Shown one piece after another: positions 26,235-35,729 of a DNA stretch of 54,815 nt. The stretch comes from Elainella sp. Prado103. GTDB lineage: Bacteria > Cyanobacteriota > Cyanobacteriia > Elainellales > Elainellaceae. Location: assembly GCA_025454395.1 (NCBI GenBank), contig JALOOM010000059.1:1-54815 (forward strand), in the 5' to 3' direction. The first letter of the stretch is position 1. Each line of letters opens with the position of its first letter. The position numbers and the translations under genes were made by a program. A model generated the notes under the pieces. That model saw only the letters and a program-made list of their open reading frames with translations, made no database searches and had not been told where the DNA came from.

Positions 26235-28433
26235 ATGGTTGGCAACCTTGAATCGGATCGGGACGAGCGATCAATCAATGAAGTCCTGATCGCCCTACAG
26301 CGGCTTGACGATTTGTTAGCAGCGGCAGCGGGAATTGCGAAAGAAGTCTATGGCTCTGAGGCGGCGGACGATCGCTACCGGGGTTTGCACATCAGTCAAG
26401 CAGAAGTCGAACGGTTGCTCAGGCGGGAGCCAGGCGAGCCTTTGCTGTACGAGGCAGTCGAGGAATTTGTCAGCCATGACCTATCCTGTCTGGACTGGCT
26501 ACAACAGGTGTATCGTTTGTCCCCATTTGAACGGGATATTCTGGTGATTGCCCTGGCCCCGGACTTTGATTTGCGCTACGAAAGGCTATATGCCTATTTG
26601 CAGGACGATGTCACTCGGAAACGCCCCACGATCGATCTGGCGCTTAATCTACTCTGTGCCTCCAGATCAGAAAAATTGCGCCAGCGTGCAGCCTTTGCAC
26701 CCGATGCCCCACTGTTGCGCCATCGGTTGATTCAGTTCGTGCCTCCAGCGCATCAAGCTCAACCACCGCTGTTGGCGTATGCGTTTAAGTTGGATGAGCA
26801 AATTGCTCATTTTTTACTCGGTCAAACCAGCCTGGATAGCCGGTTAATGCCGTTTTGCCAGTGGGTTGTGCCGATGCTGAATTTAGAACCTTTACCGTTA
26901 GCAGCGGCACAGCAAGCAGCCTTGCAAACTTTGGTGACCCAGTCCGAGATAGAACAGCAGCCATTGAATTTGTATTTTCAGGGATCGGACAACCAGGCAA
27001 AACGTCGGGTGGCGGAGTGGTTGGCCAGTGACTTAGAAGTCCCTTTGTTAGTCGCACATTTGCAACGGGCGCTCAATGTTGAGGATGATTTTGAACGGGT
27101 GTTGAAATTGCTACTACGAGAAGCCTGGTTTCGTGGCGCGTTGCTATATCTGGAAGATGTCGATGCTTTGTGGCAAGAGGAGCGATCGCCCCACTTGGAG
27201 CCATGGGTAGAAACTCTCGCCGCCCATGGGGGAATAACCATTTTGTCCGGTCGTCAACCCTGGAGCGATCGAGATCAGCAGGCGATCGAGATGATTACCA
27301 TTCCATTCATAATTCCGGATTTTGGGGAACGCAGGCGCTGCTGGCAATGGCATCTGGAAGCAGCCGGAATGGAATTAGCAGGCACCAGTGTTGATGTTCT
27401 GGCAGATTGTTTTCGTTTAACATCGGGCCAAATTGCCAATGCTGTCACTCGTGCCCAGGCTCAGCTTCGTTGGCAGCAAGTACTGGGCAGTCGTGAAGCA
27501 CCGGATAGCATCAGCCCTCTCAAAAGCCAGTTACAGGATTTTGCCAATCAAAACCAACGGGGGCTGAAAGCGCTATTTGCAGCCGCTCGTGCCCAGTCGG
27601 GACATGAATTGGCGACACTGGCGCGCAAACTAGAGCCGGTGCATTTCTGGAAGGATCTGGTGCTGCCGCCAAAAGCATTGGTGCCAATGCGAGAAATTTG
27701 CCAGCGGGTGATGCACCACCATCAAGTCTTGGCAGAGTGGGGATTTGACCGGAAGCTATCGCAGGGAAAGGGCATTAGTGCGCTGTTTGTCGGGCCTTCG
27801 GGCACGGGCAAAACGATGGCGGCAGAGGTGATTGCCAATGAACTGGGCTTAGACCTTTACAAAATTGATCTTTCAGGCGTAGTGAGCAAGTATATTGGTG
27901 AGACGGAGAAGAATCTGGAACGTATCTTCCGAGCCGCAGAAAATACATCTGTGATTTTGTTTTTTGATGAAGCCGATGCGCTATTTGGTAAGCGATCGGA
28001 GGTACGGGATTCGCACGATCGCTACGCCAATTTGGAAATTAGCTATTTGTTGCAAAAGATGGAGCAGTATGAAGGGATTGCCATTCTAGCCACCAATTTA
28101 CACAACAATTTAGACGAGGCGTTTATTCGACGATTGGCGTTTACGGTACATTTTCCGCCCCCCGATGAGGAAAGTCGGCGGCAGATTTGGCAGGGCATTT
28201 GGGCGGAGCAGGTGCCCCTGGCAGAGGATGTGGATCTTAATTTTTTAGCACGTCAATTTAAGCTTAGTGGTGGCAATATTAAAAATATCGCACTGGCAGC
28301 GGCCTTTTTGGCAGCAACCGATGGCACAGCGGTGAGCATGACCCATCTGCTCCAGGCCACCCAACGAGAATATCAGAAACTCGGCAAGGTATTGACGGAG
28401 GCAGAGTTACAACCCAAACCCAAGGATGAGTAA
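26235..28433 (+). CDS. AAA+ ATPase of the contractile injection system (Afp15/Cis15-like)
   Basis: A 732-aa protein, the ATPase that accompanies nearly all eCIS loci and is thought to help load or assemble the particle. The C-terminal AAA+ domain has Walker A GPSGTGKT near 519, Walker B ILFFDEADALFGKRSE near 573, sensor ILATNLHNNLD and the arginine finger region FIRRLAF. A preceding domain (about 230-400) looks like a second AAA fold without a usable Walker A (YFQGSDNQAKRR) but with an LLYLEDVDALW Walker B-like strand. The N-terminus contains a family-typical segment (SPFERDILVIALAPDFDLRYE). GAGGATT precedes the ATG. The effector gene follows after 36 bp. Confidence 0.9.
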   Translation: MVGNLESDRDERSINEVLIALQRLDDLLAAAAGIAKEVYGSEAADDRYRGLHISQAEVERLLRREPGEPLLYEAVEEFVSHDLSCLDWLQQVYRLSPFERDILVIALAPDFDLRYERLYAYLQDDVTRKRPTIDLALNLLCASRSEKLRQRAAFAPDAPLLRHRLIQFVPPAHQAQPPLLAYAFKLDEQIAHFLLGQTSLDSRLMPFCQWVVPMLNLEPLPLAAAQQAALQTLVTQSEIEQQPLNLYFQGSDNQAKRRVAEWLASDLEVPLLVAHLQRALNVEDDFERVLKLLLREAWFRGALLYLEDVDALWQEERSPHLEPWVETLAAHGGITILSGRQPWSDRDQQAIEMITIPFIIPDFGERRRCWQWHLEAAGMELAGTSVDVLADCFRLTSGQIANAVTRAQAQLRWQQVLGSREAPDSISPLKSQLQDFANQNQRGLKALFAAARAQSGHELATLARKLEPVHFWKDLVLPPKALVPMREICQRVMHHHQVLAEWGFDRKLSQGKGISALFVGPSGTGKTMAAEVIANELGLDLYKIDLSGVVSKYIGETEKNLERIFRAAENTSVILFFDEADALFGKRSEVRDSHDRYANLEISYLLQKMEQYEGIAILATNLHNNLDEAFIRRLAFTVHFPPPDEESRRQIWQGIWAEQVPLAEDVDLNFLARQFKLSGGNIKNIALAAAFLAATDGTAVSMTHLLQATQREYQKLGKVLTEAELQPKPKDE

Positions 28434-28469
28434 CGGTAGGATTTGAACCCCTCTGGGAGGAATTCAGTC

Positions 28470-31055
28470 ATGGCTCAGTCGATGGCAACGAAAACCTCAA
28501 AGGAAAGCAGTTTGGAGCGATCGCCCCGAAGTTCTTCAGTCCATCCTGGCTTCTCTGGCTGGTCGGGTGCGGAAGCTGAGGTGTTGGGGTTGCAGCAGCA
28601 TGTGGGCAATCAGGCGGTGAGTCAGTTGTTGCAGGCGAGTCAGGCGATTGCTCCTGATGCTGGGGGGATTCCGGCGATCGTGCGATCGGTGATTAATAGC
28701 GATCGGGGGCGACCCTTGGAACCAGCGGTGCAGGCTGAAATGGAATCGCGGTTTCAGCAGGATTTTAGTCAGGTGCGAATTCACACTGACTCAAAAGCCA
28801 TGGAATCGGCACAGGCAGTCAATGCCAATGCATACACAGTGAAGCAGGATATTGCCTTTGATGTTGGTCAGTACGCGCCAGAAAGCAAAACAGGAAAGCA
28901 TCTTTTAGCTCATGAGCTGGCTCATGTGGTGCAGCAAAGCCGAGGAGGTGCGGCACCGTCTCATTCTCCTAATAACTCATTGGAGCAATCTGCGAATCAG
29001 GCAGCATCTGCCGTAACACAGGGAGGAACGTTAGTCCAGGTTTCAGGAGCCAGTGCCCCGGGGCTGGCACGCCAAGAAAATAATGAAGAGAACCTATCTT
29101 ACAAAGAAAAACTTAGAAGAAGACTCGCGGGAGCTTATCAAACTGTTAAGAGGGTTGCTCCTCCATCCGTGCAACAGTATGTTTTGGAACCGCTCAGGGA
29201 ACCAGCGAAACAATTAATTCAATCAGTACCTGAAGAAAAGTTGAAAAAGATTGAGCAAGCCGTGGAGCCTGTCCTAAAAACCGTAGAAGTTTTGGGTCAG
29301 GCTATACCGCCTCAAGCACCTCAAACAGGTAGTTCTTCTGTAGATCCAAACAAAGTTGTCTGGCTGGGTAAACCTCCATTGAGTGAACAACTCCGTCGAA
29401 GAGCAGCATATCAGCAGCAGTTAGCAAAAGATCAGCAAGATAATCCTTTAGCGATTGGATCAACTCCACTGCAAAATCCTCGTCCCTCTGCGGAAGATAT
29501 TTTAGGTATGTCTTTTGCAGAAATGACAAAACCCGATCCACCACCGACAGAGTTTGAGCACCGGCTTCAGTCTAAACAACCCTTTAAACATAATATCCTC
29601 CAAGCACTTCCTCCACAGCCAGACGTACCCTTGGGGAATATCGAAGGGTTGCCTGCCGATCCAAACTTTGACTGGAGTCAGGTCTATTGGCTAGGCACTG
29701 CACTAAAACTAGTACCTAATCAAGCCAAACATGAACTTACGCTGAGTGCTGACAATGTAATGCCTATCCGTGACCACAAAACTCATGAGCTAAAAGGTTA
29801 TCGGATCCGTGCTGGTGAGACAATTATTGAGCTAGATCGAAATGGTAATGTTTTGCAAACAACTGGTATCGAGGCACCCCTGGAAACACCAGCTATTGAT
29901 CCAATTGATGTCGCTTTACTTGCAGCAGATGTTGGCCCCCTTGTAGCAAAAGGTTTAGCTGGTGTTGGAAAGAGGTTTTTTAGTAGTGCTGCTAAACGTG
30001 GATTGCGAACTTTAAGAGCTGGTACAGCGAGGGTCATGATGGGAACCGGCGAAGCTTTACCTTTTCTAGAGAGAGGTGCAGCAGGTGCAACTCACTTTGA
30101 GCGGCCAGCCATCTCTCTTGTCAGCGATGTTGGAAGTAGGGCAGGAACCAAAGGAGCCTTGAGTGATGTAGCTAAGATTGGTGCCGAAGGAGCGAGCAAG
30201 TCCACTGTAAAAACAGAAGTTAGTGCAGCTTTACCATTTCTTAAAAAGGGTACAGCAAGTGCAACACGATTCGAGCGCCCAGCCATCTCTCTTGTCAGTG
30301 ATGTTGGAAGTAGGGCAGGAACCAAAGGAGCCTTGAGTGATGTGGCTAAGATTGGTGCCGAGGGAGCGAGCAAGTCCACTGTAAAAACAGAAGTTGGTTC
30401 AGAAGCTATTGATTTATTGAATGCAGAACAGAACAACCTAAAAAGACAAGATATTGTGGCAGCTAACGATAATGCAATTCCTCTTAGTGAACCAGTAAGT
30501 AATGTTGTGGATTTACAAACTGTTAGAGAAGCACGGCAAGTACAAGTAACTGAGCAAGGTGAAGGGTTAAGTGTAAGGGGAGAAGCGCCAATTAGGACAG
30601 GGATTCCCCACCCTGGACGAAGAAACCAATTTTTGACTGAACGAGGGAGACTGAGAGCTAGGATGATTGAAGGTGATCTTTCTCCCCATTGGGCCAATAA
30701 GCCTGCTGATTGGAACGCCCACCACATTATTCCATGGGAGTTCAGGAAGCATCCTGCATTTGACATTTTGCGTGCTAATGGAGGATGGGACCACAATGAT
30801 GTACAAAAAAATGCCATTGCTCTACCCACTCGAAGAGGAATTCCAGGAGCAGAAGATCTTCCAATTCATCAAGGCAAGACACAAGCCCTGAAAGGGCATG
30901 GAGTCTATAATTGGCAGATCAAGCAACGTTTAGATGAATTAGTCGAAAGATTTGAGCGTGATCCCACCCGCTTGAGAGAAGAAGTTGAACGTTTCATTAG
31001 AGAGCAAAGAAGTGGTATGACTTCCGGCAAGTTGGGAGGTCGTATTTTGTTTTAG
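28470..31055 (+). CDS. eCIS effector: DUF4157 domain with C-terminal AHH nuclease
   Basis: An 861-aa putative toxin cargo. The ATG at 28470 follows GGGAGGAATT. The N-terminus holds a DUF4157 (eCIS-core) domain at about 80-158 with a metalloprotease-like HELAH motif (148-152), the usual mark of eCIS cargo. A long polar middle follows, with a 58-residue tandem duplication. The C-terminus has an HNH/EndoVII-type AHH nuclease motif, AHHIIPWEFRKHP, at 750-762, with GGWDHNDVQKNAIALP after it. It should cut nucleic acid in a target cell after injection. No signal peptide and no immunity gene are seen; the next 800 bp hold none. It follows the AAA+ gene in the same unit. Confidence 0.88.
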   Translation: MAQSMATKTSKESSLERSPRSSSVHPGFSGWSGAEAEVLGLQQHVGNQAVSQLLQASQAIAPDAGGIPAIVRSVINSDRGRPLEPAVQAEMESRFQQDFSQVRIHTDSKAMESAQAVNANAYTVKQDIAFDVGQYAPESKTGKHLLAHELAHVVQQSRGGAAPSHSPNNSLEQSANQAASAVTQGGTLVQVSGASAPGLARQENNEENLSYKEKLRRRLAGAYQTVKRVAPPSVQQYVLEPLREPAKQLIQSVPEEKLKKIEQAVEPVLKTVEVLGQAIPPQAPQTGSSSVDPNKVVWLGKPPLSEQLRRRAAYQQQLAKDQQDNPLAIGSTPLQNPRPSAEDILGMSFAEMTKPDPPPTEFEHRLQSKQPFKHNILQALPPQPDVPLGNIEGLPADPNFDWSQVYWLGTALKLVPNQAKHELTLSADNVMPIRDHKTHELKGYRIRAGETIIELDRNGNVLQTTGIEAPLETPAIDPIDVALLAADVGPLVAKGLAGVGKRFFSSAAKRGLRTLRAGTARVMMGTGEALPFLERGAAGATHFERPAISLVSDVGSRAGTKGALSDVAKIGAEGASKSTVKTEVSAALPFLKKGTASATRFERPAISLVSDVGSRAGTKGALSDVAKIGAEGASKSTVKTEVGSEAIDLLNAEQNNLKRQDIVAANDNAIPLSEPVSNVVDLQTVREARQVQVTEQGEGLSVRGEAPIRTGIPHPGRRNQFLTERGRLRARMIEGDLSPHWANKPADWNAHHIIPWEFRKHPAFDILRANGGWDHNDVQKNAIALPTRRGIPGAEDLPIHQGKTQALKGHGVYNWQIKQRLDELVERFERDPTRLREEVERFIREQRSGMTSGKLGGRILF
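30105..30395 (+). repeat. 174-bp in-frame tandem duplication inside the effector gene
   Basis: The block at 30105-30221 is repeated at 30279-30395, a period of 174 bp (58 codons). Over these 117 bp I count only three differences, all synonymous, while the flanking parts of the unit (ALPFLERG versus ALPFLKKG) have diverged more. Both copies encode FERPAISLVSDVGSRAG and continue through KSTVKTEV. Confidence 0.92.
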
Positions 31056-31257
31056 GGCAATGTTGGAGAAAGAGGGGCGATCGCTTTGCAGGGAAATGAA
31101 GCAGTCGAGCAGAAGATGGGAAAATCGCAATGTCAGGAAGTAGGCAATCACAGTTAGTTTGAGCTATGGAGTGATCACACTCCAAGCAAATGAGGGAGTC
31201 AGTTCAGAGATCGCTGAGAACTGATTGAGCAGAAATAACTATGGAGTCTTTTCGAGA

Positions 31258-31289
31258 AAAAGCGATCGCCAACAAAAGCGATCGCTTTT
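31258..31289. terminator. Candidate bidirectional terminator built from two HIP1 sites
   Basis: A perfect 12-bp inverted repeat, AAAAGCGATCGC (31258-31269) and GCGATCGCTTTT (31278-31289), has an eight-base loop. The plus-strand arm ends in TTTT and the minus-strand arm does likewise. It lies 200 bp after the effector stop and would separate the effector unit from the structural operon. Each arm carries a HIP1 octamer. Confidence 0.55.
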
Positions 31290-31853
31290 CACATCCAAAA
31301 CTCAATTCTTATCATCATCACCAAGTATATTAAATATTTACAGATGTATTTTATTCGTAGTCTTAGCTCTAGTGATAGCTCATCAGAATAGAATGTAAAA
31401 ATTATCGATCGCGTTTACAAAACCATTCTGTTAAGCCAATTAAATTTATTTCTGTTGGTATTAAATTACAAAGTCGCTAGTTAGCAGCGTTTCAAGCAAA
31501 ATTCTGCAATTAAAGATTTTCTTAAGATTAATTCCTCCTGGTTGGCAGGATAATTTCTAATTAAAGACATCTTTTACATTACCTAGCTTCGTTCTTGTAA
31601 AAGGCTATTCGTGCTCATCAGTCGAACCAGTCGGCAGATGTTGGTTAGATTATTATCTTCTCGATAGTTTTACAAATCTCAAGTTCATCCTAACTTCTTA
31701 GTCAATCATTTCCCTGATCAACAACGGAATTGATTTCTTCTGGATGCTTTTCTGAGAATTTAGTGTTGTACTCGCAATTTACTTTGTTGTCGAGTTGATA
31801 TAGGTACATGATCCATGCAGAAGTCGTGACGATAACCGTAGGCGATAAAAGGT
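31290..31853. other. AT-rich intergenic region ahead of the eCIS structural operon
   Basis: No gene was recognised. The composition is markedly more AT-rich than the flanking genes. It should contain the promoter of the 21-kb structural operon and probably a long leader, but I could not pick a confident -35/-10 pair. No repeat was seen inside it. Confidence 0.45.
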
Positions 31854-32789
31854 ATGGTTACGAGTCTCCTCAGCTCACTCGATCATCTATTGCTTGATCT
31901 AATCAGATCGAGCAATTTGGGGCTGAGTGAAACTCAGATTAGTTTCCAACCTCCCGATGAAGACTGGAGCAGTTCGGGTGCTGGCACCGATCGACGACTC
32001 AACATTTATCTGGTGGATCTGCGGGAAAATCGTAAGTTCCGTTCTAATCAGCGCGATCGCGCCATCAACAACGGTGTCGTGAGTGAGGAGCCTGTCCCTG
32101 CCCGGTTAGATTGTCATTATTTGATCAGTGCCTGGAGTCCGATTCAAAATAAATCCGAAGCAACCCTGGCGGAACATGATTTACTCTACCAGGTGACAGG
32201 AGTGTTGATGCAGGCTATCTCGCTCAACCCGGCCCGACTTTACCTGAGTAGACCCGCCCTGGATGCCGACTGGCAAATCCACTTTGCCACCTGGCCTGAA
32301 CCATTCCAAAATATTGATTTACCCCTGACGATCGCCCCAGTGGATGGCTACCTGAAACTATCCGAGTTCTGGCACAGCATGGGCCAAAAGTCTCGCTTAA
32401 AGCCGGTACTCTACCTGATCGTCACGCTGCCCATTGCGCTGATGCGCACCATCACTGGATCCATCGTCACGACCCGCATTACAGAATACTGGCAACTCGG
32501 ACAAACCACAGTTTCCGATACCTGGATGCAAATTGGCGGGGTTGTCCTGGATAGCTTGAACCTGCAAAACGATACCCCAACGCCCCTCAGCAATGCCTGG
32601 GTGCAACTGGAAACACTCACGGATACTCCACTGCAAACCACTGCAACCGATGCATCGGGGCGTTTTACCTTCAGCGGGCTCAAGGGCGATCGGTATCGCC
32701 TGCGAACCAGAGTGGCTGGGTTAGGTGAGAAGGTGCGCGATGTCGATGTGCCTGCTCCCAGCGGTGAATATAATCTCAGCTTTCCCTGA
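31854..32789 (+). CDS. DUF4255 protein, eCIS tail terminator/cap (Afp16/Cis16-like) with Ig-like domain
   Basis: A 311-aa protein, first gene of the structural operon. Residues about 1-190 form a DUF4255 domain (SSLDHLLLDLI start, RRLNIYLVDLREN, LDCHYLISAW, LAEHDLLYQV), the family of the cap that ends the sheath-tube. Residues about 220-305 look like a carboxypeptidase-regulatory Ig-like domain (PLSNAWVQLETL, TDASGRFTFSGLKGDRYRL). This extra module is not part of the basic cap. The ATG at 31854 follows AAAAGG. The sheath gene begins 93 bp downstream. Confidence 0.87.
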   Translation: MVTSLLSSLDHLLLDLIRSSNLGLSETQISFQPPDEDWSSSGAGTDRRLNIYLVDLRENRKFRSNQRDRAINNGVVSEEPVPARLDCHYLISAWSPIQNKSEATLAEHDLLYQVTGVLMQAISLNPARLYLSRPALDADWQIHFATWPEPFQNIDLPLTIAPVDGYLKLSEFWHSMGQKSRLKPVLYLIVTLPIALMRTITGSIVTTRITEYWQLGQTTVSDTWMQIGGVVLDSLNLQNDTPTPLSNAWVQLETLTDTPLQTTATDASGRFTFSGLKGDRYRLRTRVAGLGEKVRDVDVPAPSGEYNLSFP

Positions 32790-32793
32790 TCCA

Positions 32794-32872
32794 TTTGCGC
32801 CTGTTTTTGCGCCTGTTTTGTCTCTTTCCTGTCCGTCTATTTAACTGCTGCCCCAATTAACTGCTGCCCCAA
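32794..32872. repeat. Two short tandem duplications before the sheath gene
   Basis: TTTGCGCCTGTT occurs twice in a row at 32794-32817, and TTAACTGCTGCCCCAA twice in a row at 32841-32872. The second copy of the latter merges into the AAGGAGG ribosome-binding site of the sheath gene. Confidence 0.85.
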
Positions 32873-32882
32873 GGAGGATTTC

Positions 32883-34886
32883 ATGCCGACGTATGCAACC
32901 CCTGGTGTTTATATCGAAGAAGTGACTGGCCCGGGTGTAATTGCCGGAGTAGGAACCAGCACGGTGGCATTTATTGGTGCGGCGCTGAATGGGCCAATCA
33001 ACGAAGCAAAACGCATCACGAGTTTTGATGAATTCCTCGATCCAATTAAGGGTTATGGGGTGCTTAAGGATGGTAATCCCTGGATCTATATTACCTCGCC
33101 TCGCTGGTTTTACATGGCTCATGCGGTGCGGGGCTTCTTTGAGAATGGCGGTACTCAGGCATACATCGTCCGCATTGGCACGGCAAAAGCCACCACCTGG
33201 GAGGTGAAAAATCAGGGCAATGAAATCGTCTTTAAACTGCAAGCGATCCAGGCTGGGACAGCAGGAGACAATATCACTGTTCAAGTACAAGCGGCTCATG
33301 CCACTGGCACAGCCGGAGTGGCAGTTGTCAAAGGCAGTGCAACCGTGAGCGCGATTAACGGACTCACCGTGACTGTGGATGATGCCAGCCCCTTTCGGGT
33401 GGGAGACACGGTAACGGAGGATGAATCTGCGCGAGCCACGATTACTGGAATTCAGGGTAATATCCTGACTCTTAGTAATGCGATCGCCAATTTAGCCGCA
33501 AACAACCCATTACGCATTGCGAATATTCTCAACAACCAAACGACGTTTCGCGTTGCGTCAACAACTGGATTATCCGCAGGGACTGTGGTTCTCATTCAGG
33601 GTAAAAGTAGTGCAAATGGTAATCCCAATCTAGAGCAATATGCAGTGATTCAAAGCGTCGATCGAGCCAATTTTGTGACCCTATTTGCCAGCCCACCCCG
33701 AACGCCGACTGGAATTTTTGACCTGACGGTAACCCAGGCACCTGTGCTGATTTCCCAGGAGTTTAAGTTGCTGGTTACATCACCTGCTGGATCGGGATCA
33801 GCAGAAAGCTTTGATCAGCTATCCTTAAACCCGCTGCATCCAAACTATGTATTTTCTGCGGTGCAGTCTCAGTGGCTCAAGGTTGTGCCCCCTGCTGCCC
33901 CTGCGGCCACACCCACATTCCCCAATGCGTTGGTTAATACGGTGGGAAATCTTACTATTGCTATTAACGGTGTCGATGACAATCCTGGTAATCTATCAGC
34001 AACTGAGTACGAAGCAGGATTGAACGTTCTGCGCGATGTTGATGATGTCAATATTCTGTGTATCCCTGATGCGGTTACTCAAAGCGATTATCAGACGATC
34101 CAGCAGAACATGATTAATCATTGCCTGCTCATGCGGGATCGCTTTGCGATTTTAGATTCAAGAGTGGGAGCGCCCCCTGCTGGTTCTGGTAGTGTTGAGG
34201 AGCAGCGGAGCTTTGTGCAGGCGGAGGACGGCTTTGCTGCCTTGTATTACCCCTGGTTGTTAGTCCGCGATCCGACCAGCACAGGGTCACAAGCGCGAAC
34301 GATGCTGATTCCTCCCTCCGGGCACATGGCGGGTGTTTATGCTCGTGCGGATCAAGAAAGAGGGGTACATAAGGCTCCTGCGAATACGGATGTGCGGGGT
34401 GTTTTGGGGTTAGAGACTCGATTGAGCGATCGCCAGCAAGCTCCCCTCAATCTTAAAGGAGTGAATGTTCTTCGGATTTTCCCTGGTTCCGGTCAGGTGA
34501 CAGTATGGGGGGCTCGCACGACGATTGATCCTAACATTACCGATTGGTTGTACGTACCTGTCCGCCGCTTAATGATTTATATTGAGCAATCCATTGAGGT
34601 TAGTATTCGCTGGGCTGTATTCGAGCCGAATGATTTAACCCTGTGGAAAAATCTAAAACGAACGATTAGTGATTTTCTCACCCGAGTTTGGCGAGATGGC
34701 GGGCTATTTGGTGCCACTGCTGATCAGGCTTTCTATGTGCGAATTGATGAAGCTTTAAATCCACCCTCGACTCGGGCATTAGGACGACTTTATATCGAAA
34801 TTGGAGTTGCTCCCGTTCGTCCGGCAGAATTCATCATCGTGCGGATTGGGCTTTGGGACGGTGGTTCAGAAGTCAGTGAGTCATAA
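32883..34886 (+). CDS. Contractile sheath protein of the eCIS
   Basis: A 667-aa phage-tail-type sheath subunit. The N-terminus MPTYATPGVYIEEV and the C-terminal block (RRLMIYIEQSIEVSIRWAVF, TRVWRDGGLFG, RLYIEIGVAPVRPAEFI) are diagnostic. In the assembled particle it surrounds the inner tube and contracts to drive it into the target. The middle (about residues 100-290) is an enlarged beta-rich, Thr/Ala/Val-rich insertion that probably faces outward. AAGGAGG sits just before the ATG, fitting high expression. Afp has three sheath paralogues; only this one is present here. The tube gene begins 15 bp downstream. Confidence 0.95.
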   Translation: MPTYATPGVYIEEVTGPGVIAGVGTSTVAFIGAALNGPINEAKRITSFDEFLDPIKGYGVLKDGNPWIYITSPRWFYMAHAVRGFFENGGTQAYIVRIGTAKATTWEVKNQGNEIVFKLQAIQAGTAGDNITVQVQAAHATGTAGVAVVKGSATVSAINGLTVTVDDASPFRVGDTVTEDESARATITGIQGNILTLSNAIANLAANNPLRIANILNNQTTFRVASTTGLSAGTVVLIQGKSSANGNPNLEQYAVIQSVDRANFVTLFASPPRTPTGIFDLTVTQAPVLISQEFKLLVTSPAGSGSAESFDQLSLNPLHPNYVFSAVQSQWLKVVPPAAPAATPTFPNALVNTVGNLTIAINGVDDNPGNLSATEYEAGLNVLRDVDDVNILCIPDAVTQSDYQTIQQNMINHCLLMRDRFAILDSRVGAPPAGSGSVEEQRSFVQAEDGFAALYYPWLLVRDPTSTGSQARTMLIPPSGHMAGVYARADQERGVHKAPANTDVRGVLGLETRLSDRQQAPLNLKGVNVLRIFPGSGQVTVWGARTTIDPNITDWLYVPVRRLMIYIEQSIEVSIRWAVFEPNDLTLWKNLKRTISDFLTRVWRDGGLFGATADQAFYVRIDEALNPPSTRALGRLYIEIGVAPVRPAEFIIVRIGLWDGGSEVSES

Positions 34887-34901
34887 CTCAGGAGGAAACC
34901 A

Positions 34902-35333
34902 ATGCCCACAGGTGTACGAGTCGATCCCTACAGTAATTTTCGTTTCCATGTGGAAATTGATGGCATGACCTATGCTATGTTCCGCGAATGTACGGGTTTT
35001 ATGTCAGAAATTGCCATCACAGAGAACCCTCAAGGCGGCGTGTTTGAGACCCAGAAACTGCCGGGACGGGTGAAATATTCCAATATTGTTTTGAAGTGGG
35101 GATTGACGGATTCTGCCGATTTATACAAATGGCACGCCGATGCCATCAAAGGCATGATCACCCGCAAAAATGGTTCCATTCGGGTGCTAGACAGTTTAGG
35201 TCAGGAAAAAGTGCGCTGGAACTTCTTTAACGGCTGGCCCAGCAAGTACGATGCCCCAGATTTTAATGCATCGAGTGATGACATTGCGATCGAAACCCTG
35301 GAAATTGCGATCGAGCGCTTGGAACGGGGTTAG
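34902..35333 (+). CDS. Inner tube protein (T4 gp19-like)
   Basis: A 143-aa tail-tube subunit of the phage gp19/Hcp-like fold. Recognisable features are the PYSNFRFHVEIDG start, the FRECTGFMSEI segment, LPGRVKYSNIVLKWGLTDS in the middle and EIAIERLERG at the end. Rings of this protein form the tube that is pushed out on contraction. CAGGAGGAAACC gives a strong ribosome-binding site. Only one tube gene is present, whereas Afp-type loci have two; the LysM protein further on would cap the baseplate end. Confidence 0.95.
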   Translation: MPTGVRVDPYSNFRFHVEIDGMTYAMFRECTGFMSEIAITENPQGGVFETQKLPGRVKYSNIVLKWGLTDSADLYKWHADAIKGMITRKNGSIRVLDSLGQEKVRWNFFNGWPSKYDAPDFNASSDDIAIETLEIAIERLERG

Positions 35334-35363
35334 GAAGTATGCCAAGTTTGCCAGGAGTCAACT

Positions 35364-35729
35364 ATGTTTCAGACAGAATTTGAGTTTACCTTGCCCTGTG
35401 GCTATCTGGATGAAGAGGGCAATCTACATCGGCAGGGCATGATGCGACGGGCAACCGCATCCGATGAAATTCAGCCCTTACGGGATCCAAGAGTGCAGAA
35501 AAACTCGGCCTATCTGGTGATCATTCTGCTGGCGCGGGTGATTACTCAATTGGGCAGCCTCTCTCAAATTAATCCCAAAATTATCGAAAATTTATATGCC
35601 ACAGATTTAGCGTATCTTCAAGATCTGTACAACCAGATTAATCGATTGGAACACGACCACGCGATCGTTACCTGCCCAGAGTGCCAGCACGAGTTTGAGG
35701 TGAGAGAGCCTGTGCTGGGGGGATTGTAG
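35364..35729 (+). CDS. Probable tail-assembly chaperone (gpG-like), 121 aa
   Basis: A 121-aa protein in the tail-assembly-chaperone position, between tube and hub genes. It begins MFQTEFEFTLPCGYLDEEG, has a helical middle (SAYLVIILLARVITQLG, ENLYATDLAYLQDLY) and ends with a CPECQHEFEV zinc-ribbon-like motif. This architecture resembles phage tail-assembly proteins that bind the tube or tape measure before assembly. The gene ends at a TAG directly after a GGGGGGA heptamer and inside a stem-loop; in the -1 frame the reading continues for 53 codons (see 35723-35884). No other gene in the operon ends with such a structure. Confidence 0.75.
   Translation: MFQTEFEFTLPCGYLDEEGNLHRQGMMRRATASDEIQPLRDPRVQKNSAYLVIILLARVITQLGSLSQINPKIIENLYATDLAYLQDLYNQINRLEHDHAIVTCPECQHEFEVREPVLGGL

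Noticed and set aside
30092-30829. 245-codon open frame antisense to the effector gene
   Set aside because: It is a shadow of the effector, inflated by the internal duplication. It has no recognisable domain and no ribosome-binding site.
30939-31185. Small minus-strand open frames after the effector as an immunity gene
   Set aside because: They mostly overlap the effector coding region, have no ribosome-binding site and look like antisense shadows.
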